Assembly: GCA_963735065.1 (NCBI GenBank)
Contig: CAVTJL010000001.1
Location: forward strand, 2,046,001-2,110,000
Direction: 5' to 3'
From: CAVTJL01 sp963735065
Lineage (GTDB): Bacteria; Pseudomonadota; Alphaproteobacteria; Geminicoccales; Geminicoccaceae
Length of the DNA: 64,000 bases
Shown here: piece by piece, positions 8,581 through 19,339 of the stretch
Numbering within the stretch: the stretch's first letter is position 1
How the letters are laid out: each line of letters starts with the position of its first letter
Position numbers and translations under genes: made by a program
Notes under the pieces: generated by a model
Database searches by the model: none
What the model was told of the DNA's origin: nothing
Seen by the model: the letters and a program-made list of their open reading frames with translations, nothing else

Positions 8581-9987
8581 TCAGGCGACAGCGCCGTCGG
8601 TCGGCTCGGGCAGGACCTTGCCGCGGTTGAGGATGTCGCGGGGGTCGAGTGCACGCTTGATCGCCCACATGGTGGCGATCTCCTCCGGCGTGCGCGAGTA
8701 GCCGAGATAGCGCCTGCGCCCGGTGCCGATGCCGTGCTCGGCCGAGATCGTGCCGTGCCGTCGCCGGGTGATGCTGTAGAGGATCTCCTCGAAGTCCGCC
8801 TTGGGCGCCTTGGCCAGCCCCGGCACGTGGCAGACGACGTGGATGTTGCCGTCGCCGAGATGGCCGAAGCAAAGCGTCACCATGCCGGGGAACCGCGCGT
8901 CCAGGGCCGCCCTGGTCTCGGTGACGAAGCTCTCCATCTCGCCGGTCGGCAGCCCGACGTCAAAGCCATAGTGCGGCCCGAGAATGTGGTCGAACTCGGC
9001 GACGGAATCGCGCAGCGCCCAGAAGTCTTTGACCTCCCGCGTCGATCGCGCCACCGCGGCATCCTCGATGACGCCGGCCTCGAGCATCCGCTCGAGGAAC
9101 GCCTCGAAGCGGGCGCCGTCGACCGCGTCGTCGGAGCCCTGCGACTCGATCAGCACATAGCGTGCATGCTTGCCGGACAGCGGAGCACGCACGCCCGGGA
9201 CCTTGGTCGTCATCAGGTCGTAGAACTCCGGCCACATGACCTCGAAGGCCGAGAGCGTGCCGCCGAGGCCCGCCTTGGCTTCCTTGAGCAGGCGCACGAC
9301 CGAGTCGAAATCAGGCAGGCCGCAAAGGGCGGCCGCGACGCAGCCGGGCTTCGGAGCGAGCTTCAGCACCGCGCGCGTCACGACGCCCAGCGTGCCCTCG
9401 GCCCCGATGAACAGGTGCTTGAGGTCGTAGCCGGTATTGTTCTTGATCATCTTGTTGAGGCCGCTGAGGATCGTGCCGTCGGCCAGCACCACCTCGAGGC
9501 CCAGCACCATCTCCCTGGTCATGCCGTAGCGGATCACCCGATTGCCGCCGGCATTGGTCGAGATGTTGCCGCCGATGGCGCAGGAGCCGCGAGCGCCCAG
9601 ATCGAGCGGCACCATCAAGCCCGCCTCGTCGGCGGCCTGCTGGACCACCTCGAGCGGCGTGCCGGACCACACCGTCATCGTGCCGTTTGCGGTGTCGATC
9701 TCCTCGATCCCGTTCAGCCGCTCGAGCGACAGGGCGACGCTGTCGGCGGTGGGCTCGGCACCGCCGCAGAGACCGGTCAGCCCGCCCTGGGGCACCACCG
9801 GCACGTTCGCCGCATGGCAGAGGCGCAATGCCGTCGCCACCTCCTCGGTGGACCTGGGCCGCACGAGAGCCAGGGGGCGAGCCGGGGCGATGCGCACCCA
9901 GTCCGACCAGTTGCGCTCGGGCACGTCATCGCCGACCAGGACGCGATCCGCCCCAAGCGCCTTCGAAAGCTCCTGAGCAATGCTCAC
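8581..9987 (-). CDS. FAD-linked 2-hydroxyacid dehydrogenase (GlcD / D-2-hydroxyglutarate dehydrogenase type)
   Basis: Flavoprotein of the PCMH/VAO family, 468 residues, that oxidises a D-2-hydroxyacid (D-lactate, glycolate or D-2-hydroxyglutarate). The FAD domain carries PVVPQGGLTGLCGGAEP and GARGSCAIGGNISTNAGGNRVIRYG; IGAEGTLGVVTRAVLKL closes it. The C-terminal domain has the metal-binding FGHLGDGNIHV and the ending SAEHGIGTGRRR...ALDPRDILNRGKVLP, both family hallmarks. No Fe-S partner subunit (GlcE/GlcF) is adjacent, so a stand-alone D2HGDH/DLD-like enzyme is more likely than the glycolate oxidase complex. It is convergent with ppsA. Confidence 0.88.
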   Translation of the reverse strand: MSIAQELSKALGADRVLVGDDVPERNWSDWVRIAPARPLALVRPRSTEEVATALRLCHAANVPVVPQGGLTGLCGGAEPTADSVALSLERLNGIEEIDTANGTMTVWSGTPLEVVQQAADEAGLMVPLDLGARGSCAIGGNISTNAGGNRVIRYGMTREMVLGLEVVLADGTILSGLNKMIKNNTGYDLKHLFIGAEGTLGVVTRAVLKLAPKPGCVAAALCGLPDFDSVVRLLKEAKAGLGGTLSAFEVMWPEFYDLMTTKVPGVRAPLSGKHARYVLIESQGSDDAVDGARFEAFLERMLEAGVIEDAAVARSTREVKDFWALRDSVAEFDHILGPHYGFDVGLPTGEMESFVTETRAALDARFPGMVTLCFGHLGDGNIHVVCHVPGLAKAPKADFEEILYSITRRRHGTISAEHGIGTGRRRYLGYSRTPEEIATMWAIKRALDPRDILNRGKVLPEPTDGAVA

Positions 9988-10056
9988 CGTGCGATCCTCT
10001 GTGAATCCATGCTGAACGGGTTCTTACACGCGGGGAACGGGTCCGGGTAGTCGGGC

Positions 10057-10815
10057 TCAGCTGCCGCCGATGCGGCCGCCTCGCGCCAGGAGCGCCGTGA
10101 GCGCGGGGCGCAACCCAACCGACTCGCGAGGGGGGATCGGCGCCAGGCTGCCGGAGCGTGGGCGCGCAGGCCGGAGGCGGCTCAGCGCTTCCGCGAGCGT
10201 CACGCCGCTGCTGATTCCATCCACGAGCGGCACGGATGAGCGCTCCTGGAGGCGTCGGGGCATGCCCGCCATGACAGCACCGGCCAGGACGATCGCCTCG
10301 GCACCCGTCGTCGCGAGGCGCTCGATGCTCGCAAGGATCGCGCTCTCGACGCCTGCGGGGTCGGCCAGCAGATCCTGCGGCGTCGCCGGCAATCCATCGA
10401 TCGCCGCAAGGCGGCTCGCCAGGCCGTAACCGGCGACGACCTCGCGATAGATCTCGACTGAGCGCAGCCCCAGCACGACGATCCCGAACCGCGGCGCCAG
10501 GGTGCAGGCGACGAGCAGCGCCGCCTCGGTCATGCCGAGGACCGGGACATCGACGATCTCGCGGGCCGCCCAGAGACCGGTGTCGAACGACATGCCGATC
10601 AGGACGGCGTCGGCGTTGCCTGCGTGCTCCGCCATCATGTCGACCAGCGCGTGCGCGGAGATCGCATTCTCCGCGCGCGTGCCGACGATCCGCGCGCCGA
10701 AGGACGCATTGGCGCCCACGATCTCCGTGCCCGGCGAGGCGGCGCGACGCGCCTCCTCGAGCATCATGGCGGTGACCTCGGCCGAGGTGTTCGAGTTGGC
10801 CAGGAGGATCCGCAT
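10057..10815 (-). CDS. Asp/Glu/hydantoin racemase-fold protein lacking both catalytic cysteines
   Basis: 252 residues resembling the Asp/Glu/hydantoin racemase superfamily. It starts MRILLANSNTS (the family has N-P-N-T-S) and has two similar halves. In active members one Cys sits in the first half (IVIGCF...) and one in the second (LGCAGM). Here the matching places read AVLIGMSFDTGL (Met about 75) and IVLAGAVMAGM (Ala about 180). A cofactor-independent two-base racemase is therefore unlikely; the protein may bind a ligand or catalyse another reaction. The ATG at 10815 was chosen because the family N-terminus starts there; the frame is open to 10929. It lies 69 bases from the FAD dehydrogenase start, on the same strand and upstream of it, so the two may be co-transcribed and act on related acids. 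Confidence 0.72.
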   Translation of the reverse strand: MRILLANSNTSAEVTAMMLEEARRAASPGTEIVGANASFGARIVGTRAENAISAHALVDMMAEHAGNADAVLIGMSFDTGLWAAREIVDVPVLGMTEAALLVACTLAPRFGIVVLGLRSVEIYREVVAGYGLASRLAAIDGLPATPQDLLADPAGVESAILASIERLATTGAEAIVLAGAVMAGMPRRLQERSSVPLVDGISSGVTLAEALSRLRPARPRSGSLAPIPPRESVGLRPALTALLARGGRIGGS

Positions 10816-10934
10816 GGGCGATCGAGCCTCGACGATGAAGATCTTAGCAACCAATGGTTGCTTTGTCTTGAGGGACAGGCAATCCTCGCGCTGACAAGGA
10901 GCGCGATGAGGACCCGACGGTATCGGCAATCGAC

Positions 10935-11011
10935 TGGTGCGCCCGACAGGATTCGAACCTGTGACCCCGGGATTAGGAATCCCGTGCTCTATCCTGCTGA
11001 GCTACGGGCGC
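10935..11011 (-). tRNA. tRNA-Arg (anticodon CCT), CCA encoded
   Basis: On the minus strand the sequence folds as a full cloverleaf. The acceptor stem pairs GCGCCCG with CGGGCGC, the T arm contains GGTTCGAATCC, and the anticodon stem CGGGA/TCCCG closes the loop TTCCTAA, giving anticodon CCT (reads AGG). The 3' CCA is encoded at 10935-10937. 77 bases. Confidence 0.96.
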
Positions 11012-11796
11012 GACCGGAGGGACATATAACAGGCGCGACGAGCCGACCGCAAGGTTGGCCCCGGCGGAGGACCCTGCTCGCGCTGGCGGGTGTCTTGGCG
11101 CTGTCCTCGAGGATCGATGCTGCCCAAAAGCCCTCGATCGTCCAGGCGATCCCGGAGCCGGGCCTGCTGGCTCTGGCTGATGGCAGTGAGGTCCGTCTCG
11201 CTGGTGTCCTGCTTCCCTATTCCCCCGGTGACGGCCGCGCGCTCGCCGCGCGGGCGAAGGCGCTGTTGGAGCACCTCGTCCTGGGACAGGAGGTCGTCCT
11301 CGAGACGCTCGAGACCGACCGCCAGGGTCGCGTGCGAGCTATGGCGCACACCTCTCAGGGCCGATGGCTGCAAGGCGAGCTCGTGGAGGCCGGGCTCGCT
11401 TGGGCGTGGCCGGAGGGAAGCGACGAGGAGACCGCTCGCCTTGAGAGGCTGGAAGTGGATGCGCGTGCTCGAAGGGCCGGGCTCTGGGCGAGCGCGACGC
11501 TCGGGGAGCAGAGCGCCGACCGTGTCCGGCCCTTTCCGTCTCGTTTTGTCGTGGTCGTGGGACGGGTCCATTCGGTCGGCAACGGACGTCGCTGGATCTA
11601 CCTCAACTTCGGCACCGATTGGCGACACGATCTGACCGCCCGGCTCGACAGGTCGGAACGCACGCGCCCGTGGGCGGCGGCCTTGGATCTGGCGACGATC
11701 TCGGGCCGTCTCGTCCGCATCAAGGGTTGGGTGTTCTCCTGGGACGGCCCGATGATCGAGCTGAGCAGAAAAGGTCAGCTCGAGATCCTTGAATGA
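10984..11796 (+). CDS. Secreted staphylococcal-nuclease-like (thermonuclease fold) protein, start uncertain
   Basis: SNase-like OB-fold protein. A hydrophobic signal segment (RRRTLLALAGVLALSSRIDA) precedes the domain. Recognisable blocks are DGSEVRLAGV, ETDRQGRVRAMAHT (with the Arg matching R87 of S. aureus nuclease), ELVEAGLAWAWPEG and EVDARARRAGLW. The usual acidic D-x-P-E after RLAG is replaced by LLPYSP, so the metal/catalytic Glu appears lost. About 70 residues of extra C-terminal domain follow. No ATG, GTG or TTG lies between the end of the antisense tRNA gene (11011) and the signal segment. The options are GTG 10984, inside the tRNA antisense and used here, or a TTG within the signal segment. 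A non-standard start is also possible. Confidence 0.6.
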   Translation: MLYPAELRARPEGHITGATSRPQGWPRRRTLLALAGVLALSSRIDAAQKPSIVQAIPEPGLLALADGSEVRLAGVLLPYSPGDGRALAARAKALLEHLVLGQEVVLETLETDRQGRVRAMAHTSQGRWLQGELVEAGLAWAWPEGSDEETARLERLEVDARARRAGLWASATLGEQSADRVRPFPSRFVVVVGRVHSVGNGRRWIYLNFGTDWRHDLTARLDRSERTRPWAAALDLATISGRLVRIKGWVFSWDGPMIELSRKGQLEILE

Positions 11797-11808
11797 GAGC
11801 GTTGAGCT

Positions 11809-11825
11809 CTGGCGGGCGTCGCCAG
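11809..11825. terminator. Hairpin between convergent genes
   Basis: CTGGCG, a 5-base loop, then CGCCAG. It lies between the stops of the SNase-like gene (11796) and the oppositely oriented secreted-protein gene (11830). There is no T-run, so a termination role is inferred from position only. Confidence 0.4.
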
Positions 11826-11829
11826 GATG

Positions 11830-12165
11830 TCAGCGTGCCTTTCGGACGCTGCCGGTGTAATTGCAGGTCAGCCGGGAGATTCCCGGCGAATCTGTCGTGT
11901 CTTCGATCAGGATCTGATCGCTGAAGTCGCAGACCTTGGCGGCAACGTAGGTGGGCGCGATGCTCGCCGTGACCACGAGAAGGATGGTGATGTCATCCTT
12001 CTTGCAGTTCTTGACCCGCCCGTCGATCTGACTGCTGGAGGAGATCGAGTTGCTGGACTCACACACCTGAGAGCCGCTGCTTTTGGCGACAGACGGTCCC
12101 GCCGCAAGGCAGAGCGCGCCGAGTGCTGCGCCGGCCAGGGTGAGGATTCGCGCTCGCTGCCACAT
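11830..12165 (-). CDS. Small secreted cysteine-containing protein, unknown function
   Basis: 111 residues that I do not recognise. Residues 1-27 form a signal peptide (MWQRAR, hydrophobic core, AAGPSVA-K). The mature part has four cysteines, in VCESS, NCKKDD, VCDFSD and LTCNY, spaced as for two disulfides, plus a run of Ser (SSNSISSSSQ). This indicates a small periplasmic or exported protein. The ATG at 12165 is preferred over 12189 because GGAG lies 11 bases upstream of it and the signal peptide starts there. Its ribosome binding site sits inside the end of the broken DUF2237 gene, suggesting that the two were once in one operon. Confidence 0.6.
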   Translation of the reverse strand: MWQRARILTLAGAALGALCLAAGPSVAKSSGSQVCESSNSISSSSQIDGRVKNCKKDDITILLVVTASIAPTYVAAKVCDFSDQILIEDTTDSPGISRLTCNYTGSVRKAR

Positions 12166-12172
12166 GGTGACG

Positions 12173-12649
12173 TTATCTCCAATCGCCAAAGATCCAGGGC
12201 GTGCCGCTTGAGGTCCTCAAGGCGGCCCACCTCGAGGGCCCGCTCAAGCGTCCAGCGAAGCGCCACGCTTGGCGCCGCGCCGACATCGAGAGCCTCGCCC
12301 CAGCGGTCACTTGGCGCGAGACCGGGACAGCCGAAGGCCGGCCCCAGCGTGAAGAGATCGTCGCCAGCGCGCTTGCAGAAGTCAAGGAAGGCCGCCGTCA
12401 TGCCCGCGCAAACGCAAGCGCTCCCGGATCCTCCCCTCCCACCTCGCAGTAGGGGGTGCGGTCGAAGTCGGTGAGCGGATTCGTGGAGCAGGGCGCCAGC
12501 GGCTCGTCGAACCGGCCGCGCTGTGCCTCAACGGCTTCTGGGCCCTGGCGCTCCTCTGCGAACAACGGGCTCTCGATGGATCGATGCCACCGCCGCTGCC
12601 ATAAAGGGCCCCTGCGGCCGCCGCGAGAGCCCAGACCCCTACGACCCAT
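12173..12649 (-). pseudogene. DUF2237 family protein, frameshifted
   Basis: The first frame reads EPLAPCSTNPLTDFDRTPYCEVGGEDPG and the second reads ACVCAGMTAAFLDFCKRAGDDL, then GCPGLAPSDRWGEALDVGAAP and RLEDLKRHALDL. Together these match the DUF2237 pattern (EPLEPCSTDPLTGF...VCAVMTAEFLEFSK...GDRW). The frames join at the CCC of 12423-12425 (GGG on the coding strand), where one base appears to be missing. The second frame then runs without a stop through the next gene's start, whereas another frame stops at 12173-12175 right after the domain end, hinting at a second lesion. The only in-frame ATG near the start (12649) overlaps the end of the rlpA-like gene. Function unknown. Either a decayed gene or a sequencing error. 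Confidence 0.65.
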
Positions 12650-13079
12650 CGTCGCCGGCTTTCGCCAAGGCCAGCTGCTCCTCGGTAGCCTCGATGCGGA
12701 CGCGCGCCAGCCCCTGCGCCACCATGCCAAGCTCCCTTGCAGCACCCCGCGACAGGTCGATGATCCGGCCCTTGACGTAGGGCCCGCGGTCATCGACGAC
12801 GACGATGATGCTCTTTCCGTTCTCGAGGTTGGTCACCGTGACCTCGGCGCCGAGCGGCAGGTCGCGGTGCGCGGCTGTCAGACCCCATTGATTGTAGATC
12901 ACGCCGCTTGCCGTCCGCCGCCCTGCGAACTCGTTCCCGTACCAGGATGCCACGCCGACCTGCTCGAAGGCGAGCTCGCTCCCCTCGTAACGCCAGGTCC
13001 CGTTGTAGTCGGCGAAGGCGGTGGGGCAGCCCGACGCCGCCAGTAGCGCGGCAGCAGCGCAGACCCTGAGCATTTGCAT
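12639..13079 (-). CDS. Septal-ring lytic transglycosylase RlpA-like (double-psi beta-barrel) protein
   Basis: 146 residues, periplasmic. Residues 1-23 are a signal peptide with a Cys in ASGCPTAFA, possibly a weak lipobox. The barrel shows the RlpA signature: GVASWYGNEFAGRRTASG (catalytic Glu region), LTAAHRDLPLGAEVTVTNLENGKSI and VVVDDRGPYVKGRIIDLSRGAARELGM (catalytic Asp region). RlpA cleaves naked glycan strands during septation. There is no SPOR domain, so this is the short RlpA form common in alphaproteobacteria. The downstream DUF2237 remnant begins within its last bases. Confidence 0.88.
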   Translation of the reverse strand: MQMLRVCAAAALLAASGCPTAFADYNGTWRYEGSELAFEQVGVASWYGNEFAGRRTASGVIYNQWGLTAAHRDLPLGAEVTVTNLENGKSIIVVVDDRGPYVKGRIIDLSRGAARELGMVAQGLARVRIEATEEQLALAKAGDDGS

Positions 13080-13654
13080 GCGGGCTCTCCTTCCTGGACG
13101 GAAAAGCCACAGTAACCCTCCTGCTGTGGCATGGTTCCATGGCCCCGGCAGGGACGGGTGAAGGGTGCGCTACGGCATCCTCCACCGAACCAGGCGGGCA
13201 AGCGTAATCGACTAACCATCAGGCCCCGGCCGATCGTGGGCCATGACTGGGCTGCCTCTTGGGGCCCTAAGAGCGTGACCGTTCGGCCTTCTAGCGAGAC
13301 TGACGAATGCTCCCGAGTTACGTTTATTTATAGAACAAGCCTGGAATGAAAGGCGCTGACCGGCCGTCTACGGTTCCTCGGGGTCCGTCAGCGAGGTGTG
13401 GAGCACGTCGGTGCAGCAGGGAGATCACAGTGAGCCTTTCGCTGCCCCGCCCGTCCTGATGCTGGCAGGCTCGGACCTACGAACCGGGAGTTGAGCAGGC
13501 GCAAGCCGGCCCAGCGCAATCATGCCAAGTCTGTGGCGCCAGAGGCGCAGTCGCCGGCCATTCGTGCGCTGCGGAAACGTCCGGTTGCCCTGGCCGTCGG
13601 ATCGCGTAAGGTTCCGCGCGGATCTGCTACTATCCTGCTATCGGCGGCAAAGCC
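13080..13654. other. 575-base gene-free region between divergent rlpA-like and glgP genes
   Basis: It must hold the promoters for both flanking genes. A TACTAT at 13628-13633 could be a -10 box for glgP, but no good -35 is spaced to it. The part near 13315-13345 (TTACGTTTATTTATAGAAC) is unusually AT-rich. I see no ORF with recognisable protein similarity, no RNA gene and no repeat. Confidence 0.5.
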
Positions 13655-16113
<2,459 letters not shown>

Positions 16114-16117
<4 letters not shown>

Positions 16118-17091
16118 AGGTCGTCTTCTTCGGTGCTAACGCACGACTCTTCTACGAGGGCATGGAGGCTGTCTGCTCCGTGCCGCTCGAGATTACCCAG
16201 ATCGACGATGGCGATCGGGGCGAGGCCGCCCGTCGTGCCTTCGCCGAGGCAGAGGCGATCATCGGCATCCACTGGCAGGACCCGAGCCTCGATGTCCCTC
16301 GGCTCCGGCTCTACCACGTGGCGGCCGCTGGCCTCGACGGCATGCGGATGGACCTGCTTCCAGCGGGGGTGGCGGTCTGCAACTGCCATGGCCACGAGCC
16401 GGCGATCGCCGAGTATGTGATGCTCGTCGCCTTGCGGCATACCCATCCGGTGGAGGCGGCAGACCGCTTCCTGCGGCGCGGGGAGTGGCGCTGGTGCGCG
16501 CAGAGCGCGGGCGAGATGCGCGAGGAGCTTGGCGGCCGGACGATCGGCATCCTGGGCTTCGGCCATATCGGCCAAGCCGTCGCGGCGCGGGCCAAGGCCT
16601 TCGACCTTCGCGTCATCGCCGCCAATCGCAGCCCGATCCTGCCCGGGCCACACGTCGATCTCGCCCTGTCCCTGGGTGAGGTCGAGCGTCTCTACCGCGA
16701 GAGCGATGTTGTCGTCTGCTCCCTGCCACTCGCAGACGAGACGCGTTCCTTCGTCGATGCCGAGGCGTTCGGGCAGATGAGGCACGACGCGATGCTCATC
16801 AATGTCGGGCGTGGGCCCGTGGTCGATGAGGAAGCGCTCTACGAGGCGCTCCGCTCACGCCGGATCGCCGCCGCGGCGATCGACACCTGGTACGTCTATC
16901 CCAGCGCGGAGAACGCCACCCCACTGCCCTCCCGGCTGCCCTTCCACGAGCTCGACAACGTCTTGATGACGCCGCATCTCTCCGGCTGGACCCACGGCAC
17001 GCGGCGGCGCCGGCAAGCCACCATGGCGGGCAATCTCGAGCGTCTCGCGCGCGGTGAGCCGCTGGTCAATCTCGTCCGCCCGGCTTCCTGA
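16114..17091 (+). CDS. D-isomer-specific 2-hydroxyacid dehydrogenase family protein
   Basis: NAD(P)-dependent reductase of the D-2-hydroxyacid dehydrogenase family, 325 residues. The nucleotide-binding motif is GRTIGILGFGHIGQAVAARAKAF (near residue 140). The catalytic Arg is in NVGRGPVVDEEALYEAL, with a preceding acid, and the catalytic His is in MTPHLSGWTHGT. The substrate-binding half has HVAAAGLDGM and CNCHGHEPAIAEYVM. The substrate is not predictable. The 4-base overlap with glgP (ATGA) implies coupled translation, an unusual pairing with glycogen breakdown. Confidence 0.87.
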
Positions 17092-17275
17092 CATCGAGCT
17101 GCTACGGCTTTTGGGCGGGTCGCTCGGTCCGCGGGCCCGCTATGGCCCCTGCCGGGCGCTTCCATGGAAGCTGCTATTCGCGCAGGCTTCTTGAAACTCT
17201 GCCCGAACTCCGTGACATGCTCGCGACGACGCGGCGGGAGTGGCACCCGCTCGTGCAGCCAGGATGGGGGGCAGG

Positions 17276-18361
17276 ATGAGGATTGAGAATGTCGACGTCG
17301 GCCATTACCGGGTGCCTTTGCCGGTCACGCTGTCGGACTCGACGCACGGGGATATCACCGCCTTCGAGCTGATCACGGTGCGGCTGCGCGACACGGACGG
17401 GGTGGAGGGTCTCGGGTACACCTACACGGTCGGCCGTGGCGGGGCCGCGATCCACAGCCTCATCGAGCGCGAGCTGTCGCCTCTGCTGGCCGGCCAGCCC
17501 GCCGACCGCATCGAGTGGCTGTGGCAGAAGATGTGGTGGGCCCTGCACTTTGTGGGCCGGGGCGGACCCGTCAGCTTCGCCATCGCTGCGGTCGACACGG
17601 CGCTTTGGGACATGGCGGCGCGGCGGGCCGGCAAGCCTCTTTGGCGTCATCTGGGCGGATTCGATCCGCTAGTGCCCGCCTATGCCGGTGGGATCGACCT
17701 GCAGTTCACGCTGGACCAGCTTCTCCGTCAGACCGACGACAACCTGGCCAAGGGCTTCCGCGCGATCAAGATGAAGGTCGGTCGCGACCGCTTGGCCGAG
17801 GACGTCGAGCGGGTGCAGGCCATGCGGGGCCACCTCGGTCCCGACATCCCTTTGATGGCCGATGCCAACATGCGGTGGCCTGTCGAGGATGCGATCCGCG
17901 CCGCCCGGCGTCTCGAGCCCTCCGATCTCGTGTGGCTTGAGGAGCCGACCATTCCGGAGGATGTGCGCGGGCATGCGCGGATCATGCGCGAGGGCGGCCT
18001 GCCCATCGCGACCGGCGAGAACTTCCACGGACTAGCCGAGTTCGAGGCGATGATCTCTGGCGGCGGCGTGGCCTTTCCCGAGCCCGACGTCGCAACCTGT
18101 GGCGGCGTCACGGTCTGGCTCAAGGTCGCCAAGCTGGCAGAGGCGCACAATCTGCGCGTCACCTCGCACGGCGTTCACGACCTGCACGTTCACCTTCTGG
18201 CGGCAGTGCCCAACCGCTCGTTCCTTGAGGTGCATGGGTTCGGGCTCGAGCGCTTCATCGCCGAGCCTCTGCGACTCGAGGACGGGCTCGCCGTCGCGCC
18301 GGAACGACCGGGGCACGGGGTGACGTTCGACTGGGCGGCGCTCGAGAAGCTGCGAGCCTGA
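17276..18361 (+). CDS. Enolase-superfamily sugar-acid dehydratase/racemase (mandelate racemase type)
   Basis: 361 residues. The barrel carries FRAIKMKVG (Lys165 and Lys167, the K-x-K base), metal ligands LMADAN (Asp196), WLEEP (Glu222) and ATGEN (Glu248), and a catalytic His in TSHGVHD (about 298). The residues indicate the mandelate racemase subgroup, which abstracts a proton alpha to a carboxylate; sugar-acid dehydration or racemisation is likely but the substrate is unknown. The ATG at 17276 follows GGGGGGCAGG and starts the family N-terminus (MRIENVDV). It sits 184 bases after the 2-hydroxyacid dehydrogenase and may be a separate unit. Confidence 0.85.
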   Translation: MRIENVDVGHYRVPLPVTLSDSTHGDITAFELITVRLRDTDGVEGLGYTYTVGRGGAAIHSLIERELSPLLAGQPADRIEWLWQKMWWALHFVGRGGPVSFAIAAVDTALWDMAARRAGKPLWRHLGGFDPLVPAYAGGIDLQFTLDQLLRQTDDNLAKGFRAIKMKVGRDRLAEDVERVQAMRGHLGPDIPLMADANMRWPVEDAIRAARRLEPSDLVWLEEPTIPEDVRGHARIMREGGLPIATGENFHGLAEFEAMISGGGVAFPEPDVATCGGVTVWLKVAKLAEAHNLRVTSHGVHDLHVHLLAAVPNRSFLEVHGFGLERFIAEPLRLEDGLAVAPERPGHGVTFDWAALEKLRA

Positions 18362-18436
18362 GTCTCACGCGCTCGTTAGGCCGCGAGAGGACGATTGCGG
18401 GTAGGCTCGAAGGCGCTCGACAGAAGGAGACCGCCC

Positions 18437-18907
18437 ATGCGCGCAATCGCCCTCGCCTTGGCCCTGCTGCTCCCGGCCGGCGCGGCGCTCGCCCGGATGC
18501 CGGACGAGCTGCCGGGCTGGAAGATTATCCCCACCTCGTCGAGCTTCACCGAGCTCGTGCAGCGGGTCGAGGCGGCCATCGGCCAGAGCCCTCTCAACGT
18601 CGTCTTCAAGGCGAGCCCGAACCCCGGGGCGGCGAAGCTCGGCACGAGCCTTCCGGGCAACATGGTAATCGGTGCCTATGCGCCGAAGTTCGCCATCCGC
18701 AACCTCGAGGCCAGCCTGCCCTCGGGGATCGAGCCGCCGCTCCGCTTCTATCTTACCGAGAACGAGGACGGCACGAGCACGCTCGCCTACAAGCTGCCGA
18801 GCGCCGTCTTCGCACCCTATACGGATGGTGGCGCTGCGCTTCAGGCACTGGGAAGCGAGCTCGACGGCATCTTCGCCACGATCGCGCTGGAGGCGACGAA
18901 GCCTTGA
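18437..18907 (+). CDS. Exported DUF302 domain protein
   Basis: 156 residues with a signal peptide of about 20 residues (MRAIALALALLLPAGAALA). The rest fits DUF302: a TSSSFTELVQRVEAAI helix, then FKASPNPGAAKLGTSLPG, PLRFYLTENEDGTSTLAYKLPSAVF and a C-terminal helix ALGSELDGIFATIALEA. DUF302 proteins are small periplasmic alpha/beta proteins without an established activity. The ATG at 18437 was chosen because the signal peptide begins there and AGAAGGAGA lies upstream. RidA follows after 45 bases on the same strand, so an operon with it is possible. Confidence 0.8.
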   Translation: MRAIALALALLLPAGAALARMPDELPGWKIIPTSSSFTELVQRVEAAIGQSPLNVVFKASPNPGAAKLGTSLPGNMVIGAYAPKFAIRNLEASLPSGIEPPLRFYLTENEDGTSTLAYKLPSAVFAPYTDGGAALQALGSELDGIFATIALEATKP

Positions 18908-18952
18908 GGTCGGTCTGCGATGCGCCGTCGCGAGCCAGGAGGGGATGGTGTG

Positions 18953-19339
18953 ATGGGGCGGCGACTGATCAGCTCCGGCTCCACCTTTGAGGCGGAGATC
19001 GGCTACTCCCGCGCCGTCGTGCAGGATGGCTGGGTGTTCGTCTCGGGCACGACCGGCTACGACTATGCCACGATGCGCCTGCCCGACGGCGTGGTCGAGC
19101 AGTGCCGTCAGTGCCTGTCGAACATCGAGGTGGCATTGCGCGAGGCCGGTGCCGGCTTCGAGCAGGTCGTGCGCGTCCGCTACATCCTTCCCCGGCGAGA
19201 GGACTTCGCGCCCTGCTGGCCGCTGCTGCGCGAGGCGTTCGGCCGATCGCGTCCGGCTGCGACGATGATCGTCGCCGAGCTGTTGGATCCGGCCATGCGC
19301 ATCGAGATCGAGGTCACCGCGCGGCTTGCCGCGGCCTAG
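18953..19339 (+). CDS. RidA/YjgF family enamine-imine deaminase
   Basis: 128 residues of the RidA (YjgF/YER057c) family, trimeric cytosolic proteins that hydrolyse reactive enamines/imines to ketones and ammonia. Recognisable are VQDGWVFVSGTTGYDY, VEQCRQCLSNIEVALREAGAG, VVRVRYILPRREDF and the end IEIEVTARL. Typical RidA has an Arg near residue 105 in (R)VEI; here the segment is MRIEIEVTA. The ATG at 18953 follows AGGAGGGG. The stop overlaps that of the convergent malonyl-CoA decarboxylase (shared CTAG). Confidence 0.86.
   Translation: MGRRLISSGSTFEAEIGYSRAVVQDGWVFVSGTTGYDYATMRLPDGVVEQCRQCLSNIEVALREAGAGFEQVVRVRYILPRREDFAPCWPLLREAFGRSRPAATMIVAELLDPAMRIEIEVTARLAAA

Noticed and set aside
10900..11020. 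Peptide DRIRTCDPGIRNPVLYPAEL in frame with the SNase-like protein
   Set aside because: It is the well-known artefact of translating the antisense of a tRNA gene (tRNA-Arg here), not protein.
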